A stretch of 64,000 bases of DNA from Plantago ovata (GCA_028274465.1 JAHHQI010000005.1:1-64000), one strand, 5' to 3'. Numbered from the stretch's first letter, positions 55,101 through 64,000 are shown. A program made the numbers and translations. The notes: generated from the sequence alone by a model not told the origin.

Positions 55101-56221
55101 ATGGAAACGTTAGATTCAGCGATAGTACTTGTAGTTAGTTCTCTCCTATGTTTGAGGAAAGGGATATCATAATGGAACACTCTAAATAGAAATCTAACTA
55201 ATCTAGTGATCTAGTAGTTCTTCTGTACATACAACTCATTCTTTACATGGCATTGTATCTTTCATCTACATAAAGCAATAAAAAGTGGATGAATGAATCA
55301 ATAGACAACTAATCTAGTTTGTAAGGGTAATGGAAAGTTAGTTTCAGCTATAGTACTTGTAGTTAGTTCTCTCCTATGTTTGAGGAAAGGGATATCATAA
55401 TGGAACACTCTAAATAGCAATCTAACTAATCTAGTGATCTAGTAGTTGATATAGTAGTTGATCTAGTAGTTGTTCTATACATACAACTCATTCTTTACAT
55501 GCCATTGTATCTTTCATCTATATAAAGCAATAGAAAGTGGATGAATGAATCATCTAGTTAGTAAGAACAGTAGATAGGTTAGTTTCAATGGACTCTTTAA
55601 CTTGATCATTAAGGAAGCAAGGGAACTTCTTATTTGATTGTGTATGTAACTCTAGTACTTGTAGTTAGTTCTCTCCTATGTTTGCGGAAAGGGATATCAT
55701 AACGCAAGACTCTATATAGCAATCTAACTAATCTAGTGATCTAGTTGTTGTTCTATATAAAGGGAAGACATACAACTCATTCCTTACGTGGCATTGTATC
55801 TTTCATCTACATAAAGCAATAGAAAGTGGATGAATGAATCAATAGACAACTAATCTAGTTTGTAAGGGTAATTGAAAAGTTAGTTTCAGCTATAGTACTT
55901 GTAGTTAGTTGTCTACTATGTTTGAGGAAAGGGATATCATAATGGAATACTCTAAATAGCAATCTAACTAATCTAGTGATCTAGTAGTTGATCTAGTAGT
56001 TGTTCTATACATACAACTCATTCTTCACATGCCATTGTATCTTTCATCTACATAAAGCAATAGAAAGTGGATGAATGAATCATCTAGTAACTAAGCACAA
56101 TAGATAGGTTAGCTTCAATGGACTCTTTAACTTGCTCATTAAGGAAGCAAGGGAACTTCTTATTTGATTGTGTATATAACTCTAGTCTTGATGTTAGTTC
56201 TCTCCTATGGTTGCGGAAAGG
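49145..56221 (+). repeat. Three tandem copies of a second nine-monomer unit (about 2.36 kb)
   Basis: Copies start at 49,145, 51,504 and 53,864 and end before 56,222, with lengths 2,359, 2,360 and 2,358. The first copy has monomers of 289, 240, 229, 302, 240, 228, 302, 240 and 289 bp. Each copy carries CTTTCATGTACATAAAGC, AATCTTGTGATC, AATCTAGGGATC (CTAGGG at 50,245, 52,604 and 54,963), AGTAGTTCTTCTGTAC and GGAATACTC. Only scattered single-base changes separate the copies. The monomer order resembles the 2.41-kb unit at 22.8-30 kb except in the middle, where a 288/240 pair is replaced by a 240/228 pair. Confidence 0.9.
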
Positions 56222-59200
56222 GATATCATAACAGAACACTCTATATAGCAATCTAACTAATCTAGTGATCTAGTTGTTGTTCTAGATAAAGGGAAGACAT
56301 ACAACTCATTCTTTACATGGCATTGTATCTTTCATCTACATAAAGCAATAGAAAGTGGATGAATGAATCATCTAGTTAGTAAGAACAATAGATAGGTTAG
56401 TTTCAATGGACTCTTTAACTTGCTCATTAAGGAAGCAAGGGAACTTCTTATTTGATTGTGTATATAACTCTAGTACTTGTACTTAGTTCTCTCTATGTTG
56501 CGGAAAGGGATATCATAACGAACACTCTATATAGCAATCTAACTAATCTAGTGATCTAGTTGTTGTTCTATATAAAGGGAAGACATACAACTCATTCTTT
56601 ACGTGGCATTGTATCTTTCATCTACATAAAGCAATAGAAAGTGGATGAATGAATCAATAGACAACTAATCTAGTTTGTAAGGGTAATGGAAAAGTTAATT
56701 TCAGCTATAGTACTTGTAGTTAGTTGTCTCCTATGTTTGAGGAAAGGGATATCATAATGGAACACTCTAAATAGCAATCTAACTAATCTAGTGATCTAGT
56801 AGTTGATCTAGTAGTTGTTCTATACATACAACTCATTCTTCACATGCCATTGTGTCTTTCATCTACATAAAGCAATAGAAAGTGGATGAATGAATCATCT
56901 AGTAAGTAAGCACAATAGATAGGTTAGTTTCAATGGACTCTTTAACTTGCTCATTAAGGAAGCAAGGGAACTTCTTATTTGATTGTGTATATAACTCTAG
57001 TCTTGATGTTAGTTCTCTCCTATGGTTGCGGAAAGGGATATCATAACGGAACACTCTATATAGCAATCTAACTAATCTAGTGATCTAGTTGTTGTTCTAT
57101 ATAAAGGGAAGACATACAACTCATTCTTTACGTGGGATTGTATCTTTCATCTACCTAAAGCAATAGAAAGTGGATGAATGAATCAATAGACAGCTAATCT
57201 AGTTTGTAAGGGTAATGGAAACGTTAGATTCAGCGATAGTACTTGTAGTTAGTTCTCTCCTATGTTTGAGGAAAGGGATATCATAATGGAACACTCTAAA
57301 TAGAAATCTAACTAATCTAGTGATCTAGTAGTTGTTCTGTACATACAACTCATTCTTTACATGGCATTGTATCTTTCATCTACAAAAAGCAATAAAAAGT
57401 GGATGAATGAATCAATAGACAACTAATCTAGTTTGTAAGGGTAATGGAAAAGTTAGTTTCAGCTATAGTACTTAGTATGTTAGTTCTCTCCTATGTTTGC
57501 GGAAAGGGATATCATAATGGAACACTCTATATAGCAATCTAACTAATCTAGTGATCTAGTAGTTGTTCTAGATAAAGGGAATACATACAACTCATTCTTT
57601 ACATGCATTGTATCTTTCATCTACATAAAGCAATAGAAAGTGGATGAATGAATCATCTAGTTAGTAAGAACAATAGATAGGTTAGTTTCAATGGACTCTT
57701 TGACTTGCTCATTAAGGAAGCAAGGGAACTTCTTATTTGATTGTGTATATAACTCTAGTACTTGTAGTTAGTTCTCTCCTATGTTTGCGGAAAGGGATAT
57801 CATAACGCAACACTCTATATAGCAATCTAACTAATCTAGTGATCTAGTTGTTGTTCTATATAAAGGGAAGACATACAACTCATTCTTTACGTGGGATTGT
57901 ATCTTTCATCTACCTAAAGCAATAGAAAGTGGATGAATGAATCAATAGACAACTAATCTAGTTTGTAAGGGTAATGGAAACGTTAGATTCAGCGATAGTA
58001 CTTGTAGTTAGTTCTCTCCTATGTTTGAGGAAAGGGATATCATAATGGAACACTCTAAATAGAAATCTAACTAATCTAGTGATCTAGTAGTTGTTCTGTA
58101 CATACAACTCATTCTTTACATGGCATTGTATCTTTCATCTACATAAAGCAATAAAAAGTGGATGAATGAATCAATAGACAACTAATCTAGTTTGTAAGGG
58201 TAATGGAAAAGTTAGTTTCAGCTATAGTACTTGTAGTTAGTTCTCTCCTATGTTTGAGGAAAGGGATATCATAATGGAACACTCTAAATAGCAATCTAAC
58301 TAATCTAGTGATCTAGTAGTTGATATAGTAGTTGATCTAGTAGTTGTTCTATACATACAACTCATTCTTTACATGCCATTGTATCTTTCATCTATATAAA
58401 GCAATAGAAAGTGGATGAATGAATCATCTAGTTAGTAAGAACAGTAGATAGGTTAGTTTCAATGGACTCTTTAACTTGATCATTAAGGAAGCAAGGGAAC
58501 TTCTTATTTGATTGTGTATGTAACTCTAGTACTTGTAGTTAGTTCTCTCCTATGTTTGCGGAAAGGGATATCATAACGGAACACTCTATATAGCAATCTA
58601 ACTAATCTAGTGATCTAGTTGTTGTTCTATATAAAGGGAAGACATACAACTCATTCTTTACGTGGGATTGTATCTTTCATCTACCTAAAGCAATAGAAAG
58701 TGGATGAATGAATCAATAGACAGCTAATCTAGTTTGTAAGGGTAATGGAAACGTTAGATTCAGCGATAGTACTTGTAGTTAGTTCTCTCCTATGTTTGAG
58801 GAAAGGGATATCATAATGGAACACTCTAAATAGAAATCTAACTAATCTAGTGATCTAGTAGTTGTTCTGTACATACAACTCATTCTTTACATGGCATTGT
58901 ATCTTTCATCTACATAAAGCAATAAAAAGTGGATGAATGAATCAATAGACAACTAATCTAGTTTGTAAGGGTAATGGAAAAGTTAGTTTCAGCTATAGTA
59001 CTTGTAGTTAGTTCTCTCCTATGTTTGAGGAAAGGGATATCATAATGGAACACTCTAAATAGCAATCTAACTAATCTAGTGATCTAGTAGTTGATATAGT
59101 AGTTGATCTAGTAGTTGTTCTATACATACAACTCATTCTTTACATGCCATTGTATCTTTCATCTATATAAAGCAATAGAAAGTGGATGAATGAATCATCT

Positions 59201-61201
59201 AGTTAGTAAGAACAGTAGATAGGTTAGTTTCAATGGACTCTTTAACTTGATCATTAAGGAAGCAAGGGAACTTCTTATTTGATTGTGTATGTAACTCTAG
59301 TACTTGTAGTTAGTTCTCTCCTATGTTTGCGGAAAGGGATATCATAACGCAAGACTCTATATAGCAATCTAACTAATCTAGTGATCTAGTTGTTGTTCTA
59401 TATAAAGGGAAGACATACAACTCATTCCTTACGTGGCATTGTATCTTTCATCTACATAAAGCAATAGAAAGTGGATGAATGAATCAATAGACAACTAATC
59501 TAGTTTGTAAGGGTAATTGAAAAGTTAGTTTCAGCTATAGTACTTGTAGTTAGTTGTCTACTATGTTTGAGGAAAGGGATATCATAATGGAATACTCTAA
59601 ATAGCAATCTAACTAATCTAGTGATCTAGTAGTTGTTCTATACATACAACTCATTCTTCACATGCCATTGTATCTTTCATCTACATAAAGCAATAGAAAG
59701 TGGATGAATGAATCATCTAGTAAGTAAGCACAATAGATAGGTTAGTTTCAATGGACTCTTTAACTTGCTCATTAAGGAAGCAAGGGAACTTCTTATTTGA
59801 TTGTGTATATAACTCTAGTCTTGATGTTAGTTCTCTCCTATGGTTGCGGAAAGGGATAACATAACAGAACACTCTATATAGCAATCTAACTAATCTAGTG
59901 ATCTAGTTGTTGTTCTAGATAAAGGGAAGACATACAACTCATTCTTTACATGGCACTGTATCTTTCATCTACATAAAGCAATATAAAGTGGATGAATGAA
60001 TCATCTAGTTAGTAAGCACAATAGATAGGTTAGTTTCAAAGGACTCTTTAACTTGCTCATTAAGGAAGCAAGGGAACTTCTTATTTGATTGTGTATATAA
60101 CTCTAGTACTTGTAGTTAGTTCTCTCCTATGTTTGCGGAAAGGGATATCATAACGGAACACTCTATATAGCAATCTAACTAATCTGGTGATCTAGTTGTT
60201 GTTCTATATAAAGGGAAGACATACAACTCATTCTTTACGTGGCATTGTATCTTTCATCTACATAAAGCAATAGAAAGTGGATGAATGAATCAATAGACAA
60301 CTAATCTAGTTTGTAAGGGTAATGGAAAAGTTAGTTTCAGCTATAGTACTTGTAGTTAGTTGTCTCCTATGTTTGAGGAAAGGGATATCATAATGGAACA
60401 CTCTAAATAGCAATCTAACTAATCTAGTGATCTAGTAGTTGATCTAGTAGTTGTTCTATACATACAACTCATTCTTCACATGCCATTGTGTCTTTCATCT
60501 ACATAAAGCAATAGAAAGTGGATGAATGAATCATCTAGTAAGTAAGCACAATAGATAGGTTAGTTTCAATGGACTCTTTAACTTGCTCATTAAGGAAGCA
60601 AGGGAACTTCTTATTTGATTGTGTATATAACTCTAGTCTTGATGTTAGTTCTCTCCTATGGTTGCGGAAAGGGATATCATAACGGAACACTCTATATAGC
60701 AATCTAACTAATCTAGTGATCTAGTTGTTGTTCTAGATAAAGGGAGGACATACAACTCATTCTTTACGTGGCATTGTATCTTTCATCTACATAAAGCAAT
60801 AGAAAGTTGATGAATGAATCAATAGACAACTAATCTAGTCTGTAAGGGTAATGGAAAAGTTAGTTTCAGCTATAGTACTTGTAGTTAGTTCTCTCCTATG
60901 TTTGAGGAAAGGGATATCATAATGGAACACTCTAAATAGCAATCTAACTAATCTAGTGATCTAGTAGTTGATCTAGTAGTTGTTCTATACATACAACTCA
61001 TTCTTCACATGCCATTGTATCTTTCATCTACATAAAGCAATAGAAAGTTGATGAATGAATCATCTAGTAAGTAAGCACAATAGATAGGTTAGCTTCAATG
61101 GACTCTTTAACTTGATCATTAAGGAAGCAAGGGAACTTCTTATTTGATTGTGTATACAACTCTAGTCTTGATGTTAGTTCTCTCCTATGGTTGCGGAAAG
61201 G
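56222..61201 (+). repeat. Mixed satellite segment with a partial nine-monomer copy
   Basis: Monomer starts are 56,222, 56,509, 56,748, 57,037, 57,277, 57,508, 57,796, 58,036, 58,265, 58,567, 58,807, 59,036, 59,338, 59,578, 59,855, 60,144, 60,384, 60,673 and 60,913. The run from 57,796 to 59,854 has lengths 240, 229, 302, 240, 229, 302, 240 and 277. That matches eight of the nine positions of the 2.36-kb unit, the last being 12 bp short because it has one 12-bp unit. The start of the monomer at 59,855 has lost its site (GATAAC). The monomer at 57,508 is a chimera. The segment from about 59.9 to 61.2 kb resembles 44.7-46.3 kb. Confidence 0.8.
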
Positions 61202-63167
61202 GATATCATAACAGAACACTCTATATAGCAATCTAACTAATCTAGTGATCTAGTTGTTGTTGTAGATAAAGGGAACATATACAACTCATTCTTTACATGG
61301 GATTGTATCTTTCATCTACCTAAAGCAATAGAAAGTGAATGAATGAATCAATAGACAACTAATCTAGTTTGTAAGGGTAATGGAAACGTTAGTTTCAGCT
61401 ATAGTACTTGTAGTTAGTTCTCTCCTATGTTTGAGGAAAGGGATATCATAATGGAACACTCTAAATAGAAATCTAACTAATCTAGTAATCTAGTAGTTGT
61501 TCTGTACATACAACTCATTCTTTACATGGCATTGTATCTTTCATCTCAATAAAGCAATAGAAAGTGGATGAATGAATCAATAGACAACTAATCTAGTTTG
61601 TAAGGGTAATGGAAAATTTAGTTTCAGCTATAGTACTTGTAGTTAGTTCTCTCCTATGTTTGAGGAAAGGGATATCATAATGGAACACTCTAAATAGCAA
61701 TCTAACTAAACTAGTGATCTAGTAGTTGATATAGTAGTTGATCTAGTAGTTGTTCTATACATACAACTCATTCTTTACATGTCATTGTATCTTTCATCTA
61801 CATAAAGCAATAGAAAGTGGATCAATGAATCATCTAGTAAGTAAGCACAATAGATAGGTTAGTTTCAATGGACTGTTTAACTTGCTCATTAAGGAGGCAA
61901 GGGAACTTCTTATTTGATTGTGTATATAACTCTAGTTTTGATGTTAGTTCTCTCCTATGGTTGCGGAAAGGGATATCATAACAGAACACTCTATATAGCA
62001 ATCTAACTAATCTAGTGATCTAGTTGTTGTTCTAGATAAAGGGAAGACATACAACTCATTCTTTACATGGCATTGTATCTTTCATCTACATAAAGCAATA
62101 GAAAGTGGATGAATGAATCATCTAGTTAGTAAGCACAATAGATAGGTTAGTTCAAAGGACTCTTTAACTTGCTCATTAAGGAAGCAAGGGAACTTCTTAT
62201 TTGATTGTGTATATAACTCTAGTACTTGTAGTTAGTTCTCTCCTATGTTTGCGGAAAGGGATATCATAACGGAACACTCTATATAGCAATCTAACTAATC
62301 TAGTGATCTAGTTCTTGTTCTATATAAAGGGAGGACATACAACTCATTCTTTACGTGGCATTGTATCTTTCATCTACATAAAGCAATAGAAAGTGGATGA
62401 ATGAATCAATAGACAACTAATCTAGTTTGTAAGGGTAATGGAAAAGTTAGTTTCAACTATAGCACTTGTAGTTAGTTGTCTCCTATGTTTGAGGAAAGGG
62501 ATATCATAATGGAACACTCTAAATAGCAATCTAACTAATCTAGTGATCTAGTACTTGATCTAGTAATTGATCTAGTAGTTGTTCTATACATACAACTCAT
62601 TCTTCACATGCCATTGTATCTTTCATCTACATAAAGCAATAGAAAGTGGATGAATGAATCATCTAGTAAGTAAGCACAATAGATAGGTTAGTTTCAATGG
62701 ACTCTTTAACTTGCTCATTAAGGAAGCAAGGGAACTTCTTATTTGATTGTGTATATAACTCTAGTCTTGATGTTAGTTCTCTCCTATGGTTGCGGAAAGG
62801 GATATCATAACGGAACACTCTATATAGCAATCTAACTAATCTAGTGATCTAGTTGTTGTTCTAGATAAAGGGAAGACATACAACTCATTCTTTACGTGGC
62901 ATTGTATCTTTCATCTACATAAAGCAATAGAAAGTGGATGAATGAATCAATAGACAACTAATCTAGTTTGTAAGGGTAATGGAAAAGTTAGTTTCAGCTA
63001 TAGTACTTGTAGTTAGTTCTCTCCTATGTTTGAGGAAAGAGATATCATAATGGAACACTCTAAATAATAATCTAACTAATCTAGTGATCTAGTAGTTGTT
63101 CTATACATACAACTCATTCTTCACATGCCATTGTATCTTTCATCTACATAAGGCAATAGAAAGTTGA
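61202..63167 (+). repeat. Right end of array: distant copy of 27.9-29.8 kb
   Basis: GATATC positions 61,202, 61,442, 61,671, 61,972, 62,260, 62,500, 62,801 and 63,041 lie exactly 33,334 bp from 27,868, 28,108, 28,337, 28,638, 28,926, 29,166, 29,467 and 29,707. Shared private marks are TTCTTGTTCTATATAAAGGGAGG, AGTACTTGATCTAGTAATTG, AAGAGATATC with AATAATAATC, and CATAAGGCAATAG. The first monomer (61,202) is chimeric, so the copy begins inside it. The last monomer has one 12-bp unit instead of two and is cut at about 63,167 by the retroelement insertion, in AGAAAGTTGAT. Confidence 0.85.
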
Positions 63168-63175
63168 TTTTTTTT
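63168..63175 (-). other. Poly(A) tail of the retroelement and insertion junction
   Basis: Eight T on the plus strand follow AAGTTGA of the satellite. In an uninterrupted monomer this position reads AAGTTGATGAATGAATC, so the first T may belong to either side. The tract is a short LINE-type tail and fixes the orientation of the element: its 3' end points left, into the array. Confidence 0.75.
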
Positions 63176-63285
63176 GAATAAGCCAAACGTATATTAAATG
63201 AAAGAAAGTAAAGTACAAGAGTCATGAGCAAAGCTCAAGTCCACAACCGGACTGAAAAACAATAAAGTAAACAAGAAAACTAAAC

Positions 63286-63305
63286 CCAGGAAAAGCGATT
63301 CCTGG
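63286..63305 (-). other. Stem-loop with 7-bp stem in the 3' UTR
   Basis: CCAGGAA (63,286-63,292) pairs perfectly with TTCCTGG (63,299-63,305) across a six-base loop. It lies 24 bases on the poly(A) side of the 11-bp stem-loop. A weaker 5-bp dyad, AGTCC and GGACT (63,238-63,242 and 63,249-63,253), lies closer still to the poly(A) end. Confidence 0.65.
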
Positions 63306-63329
63306 TTGCAACCACGAGCCTCGTTAAAA

Positions 63330-63370
63330 CCCATTCATAGTAAACCCAGTGGGAAAAACCTATGAATGGG
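63330..63370 (-). other. Stem-loop with 11-bp perfect stem in the 3' UTR
   Basis: The arms CCCATTCATAG (63,330-63,340) and CTATGAATGGG (63,360-63,370) are perfect reverse complements around a 19-base loop that holds CCCAGTGGG, itself a small CCCA/TGGG dyad. The flanks GCCTCGTTAAAAC and AAAAAGAGTGC, and the loop, remind me of a motif seen in dispersed plant retroelements where the stem bases vary. That is from memory and unverified. Confidence 0.75.
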
Positions 63371-63458
63371 AAAAAGAGTGCCTGAGTGTTAACGTTGCGT
63401 AAGATAGTGAGGGTGTCCGGAGACGCCCCAAACCACCGGATCAACAATACAATCAAAC

Positions 63459-64000
63459 TCATTCCTCAGCTTCCATAAGATCAGCCCAAGAGTGCTTAAC
63501 TGCAATGTCCATGTTGGCTCTGGCCAGCAAGCGGCGTTCTTTTTCCAGGCCAATAGAATCACGGATAGAATCATGCACTACAGAATTATCTCCCGGATCC
63601 AGAGAGGCCTCAGAGTCGCAATCAGAAGTGTGACCATCGACCAGAGGAGCTTCAACTTGTGAGACGACGCTATCATTCGTAACTTCCAAACCAGTTAAAG
63701 GTGTGAACTGGTTATTTGTTGCAGCAAAAACCTTCGACATGATAGAAGAGGAGGGCCTAGCAGGAGGTAGACGACGAGGTAGACCCCTGTCTCTTCTAGG
63801 AAAAATAGCCTTAAATCCCGCATTATCAATGATGGAATCATCCCCCCCGGGTTGCATTGGCTGAGAATTAGTTTGAATAGTTGGCGAAGTATCAGTCTGG
63901 ATTGATAGAATTCCTGGAGCTGTATTGGTTAAGGGTCGAGTCTCAACATGAGCCGAAGGAGATACTGAGGATACATTGTGATGAACATCTGGTAACACTT
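63459..64000 (-). CDS. C-terminal part of an unidentified Ser/Pro-rich retroelement protein (5' end outside window)
   Basis: The frame is open from the window edge to TGA at 63,459-63,461, giving at least 179 residues. There is no supported start: the first methionine-like codon at 63,998-63,996 is GTG, so the frame almost certainly continues upstream and the first true in-frame ATG is far inside (residue 48 by this numbering). Residues 1-60 are rich in Ser, Thr, Pro and Gln and look disordered. Residues 68-82 are strongly basic (RRDRGLPRRLPPARP). Residues about 117-147 are acidic. Residues about 149-179 could form a helix, starting LEKERRLLARANMDIAVKHS and ending SWADLMEAEE. I see no CCHC zinc knuckle, RRM, endonuclease or RT motif in this part. 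A variable C-terminal region of a plant LINE ORF1-type protein is my best guess, inferred from context; the family is not identified. Confidence 0.55.
   Translation of the reverse strand, partial: VLPDVHHNVSSVSPSAHVETRPLTNTAPGILSIQTDTSPTIQTNSQPMQPGGDDSIIDNAGFKAIFPRRDRGLPRRLPPARPSSSIMSKVFAATNNQFTPLTGLEVTNDSVVSQVEAPLVDGHTSDCDSEASLDPGDNSVVHDSIRDSIGLEKERRLLARANMDIAVKHSWADLMEAEE

Larger units (their letters stand above)
1..63167 (+). repeat. Satellite DNA array, head-to-tail, about 240 monomers
   Basis: The whole interval is a direct tandem array. Nearly every monomer contains the hexamer GATATC within GGAAAGGGATATCATAA, and successive sites are about 229, 240, 288-290 or 300-302 bp apart. The repeat is AT-rich: the monomer at 5,017-5,256 has 80 G+C in 240 bases. 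All monomers read in the same orientation; I saw no inverted segment, no embedded element and no unrelated spacer. All six frames are closed by frequent stops, so the array is non-coding. Arrays of this size with higher-order structure are typical of plant centromeric, pericentromeric or subtelomeric heterochromatin, but the sequence alone does not say which. The left edge lies outside the window; the right edge is a retroelement insertion, so the array may resume beyond it. I do not recognise the family by name. Confidence 0.97.
63176..63458 (-). other. 3' untranslated region of the retroelement
   Basis: This is about 283 bases between the stop codon and the poly(A) tract, with no convincing coding potential. 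It holds three inverted repeats (63,238-63,253, 63,286-63,305, 63,330-63,370). On the minus strand it reads CTCTTTTTCCC, a hairpin, then GGGTTTTAACGAGGC, and finally a T-rich stretch ending TTTAATATACGTTTGG. In LINEs of several groups the reverse transcriptase recognises a structured 3' end; that role here is inference. Confidence 0.6.
63168..64000 (-). mobile_element. 3' end of a non-LTR retroelement (LINE-like), partial
   Basis: The satellite stops abruptly in mid-monomer and is followed by unrelated sequence. Read on the minus strand the block has an open reading frame ending in TGA at 63,459-63,461, then about 283 bases of non-coding sequence, then the terminus TTTGGCTTATTC and eight A (T at 63,168-63,175). 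A poly(A) tail joined straight to the target with no long terminal repeat end (no CA terminus) is what target-primed reverse transcription leaves, and the terminus resembles plant LINE ends as I remember them. No reverse transcriptase is visible before the 3' end: the protein present is not RT-like. This suggests a non-autonomous or internally deleted LINE, or a retrocopied host transcript. The other end and the target-site duplication lie outside the window. Confidence 0.68.

Noticed and set aside
1..63167. CRISPR array
   Set aside because: Regular spacing comes from whole tandem monomers of 229-302 bp with no unique spacers, no cas genes and a eukaryotic context.
1..63167. CENP-B box in the monomer
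   Set aside because: I found no match to the TTCG...CGGG pattern; the only CpG contexts are TAACGG, TTGCGG, TACGTGG, AACGTTAG, GCGATAG and a few rare variants.
1..63167. Telomeric repeats, tRNA, 5S or other rRNA genes within the array
   Set aside because: No TTTAGGG runs and no box A/B or 5S-like blocks were seen; every stretch is accounted for by the satellite monomer.
63168..63175. Simple T-tract microsatellite belonging to the array
   Set aside because: No other monomer has it, and unrelated DNA follows at once.
63280..63462. 60-residue minus-strand frame starting in the ATGA overlap with the stop of the larger frame
   Set aside because: It covers the 3' UTR and its stem-loops, is short, has no recognisable domain and is best explained as chance.
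63389..63574. 61-residue minus-strand frame
   Set aside because: It overlaps the longer partial reading frame in another phase and has no features of its own.
63996..63998. GTG as the start of the 179-residue protein
   Set aside because: A eukaryotic retroelement would not normally start at GTG; the frame is simply open to the window edge.
63168..64000. LTR retrotransposon end
   Set aside because: The hairpin motif could suit an LTR, but the element ends in poly(A) with no TG/CA terminus at the junction, which favours a LINE-type or retrocopied end. Not fully excluded because the other end is not visible.

Overview
The window is one very long satellite DNA array (about 1-63,167) followed by the 3' end of a retroelement lying on the minus strand (63,168-64,000). 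Everything points to a eukaryotic nuclear genome, most likely a flowering plant. The array is all direct repeats, about 33% G+C in a hand-counted monomer, with no open reading frame of useful length. The retroelement tail has the look of plant LINE 3' ends (poly(A), a TTTGGCTTATTC-type terminus). I cannot name the species or match the satellite to a named family.

Satellite architecture. Nearly every monomer carries one GATATC (EcoRV) site, which I use as the monomer boundary. Monomers fall into four main lengths: about 229, 240, 288-290 and 300-302 bp. They are built from modules: a head of 138, 149-150 or 162 bp (differing by 0-2 extra copies of a 12-bp GATCTAGTAGTT unit) joined to either a short tail (91 bp) or a long tail (about 138-140 bp). 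By length there are about 240 monomers in the window. The base after GATATCATAA also sorts monomers: CGG, TGG or CAG, which are the three states of one CpG before and after deamination.

Layout. Positions 1-2,090 are an irregular stretch dense in small indels. From 2,091 to 22,757 a dimer of about 528 bp (240 + 288) dominates, interrupted by a third monomer class. From 22,758 to 29,995 there are three tandem copies of a nine-monomer unit of about 2.41 kb. From about 29.2 to 44.7 kb there are nested segmental duplications with offsets of 6,545/6,316 bp, 2,070 bp and about 3,650 bp. From 45,489 a seven-monomer, 1,828-bp unit is duplicated. From 49,145 to 56,221 there are three copies of a second nine-monomer unit of about 2.36 kb, with a partial fourth at 57.8-59.9 kb. 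From 61.2 kb to the end the array is a copy of 27.9-29.8 kb, offset by exactly 33,334 bp.

Right flank. At 63,168 a minus-strand element begins with eight T on the plus strand (its poly(A) tail). It has a 3' untranslated region with three stem-loops and then the C-terminal part of a serine/proline-rich protein that runs off the window. It interrupts a satellite monomer in mid-head, so it inserted into the array. The window holds no other gene. The biology on view is satellite evolution by unequal exchange and segmental duplication, plus retroelement invasion of that heterochromatin.
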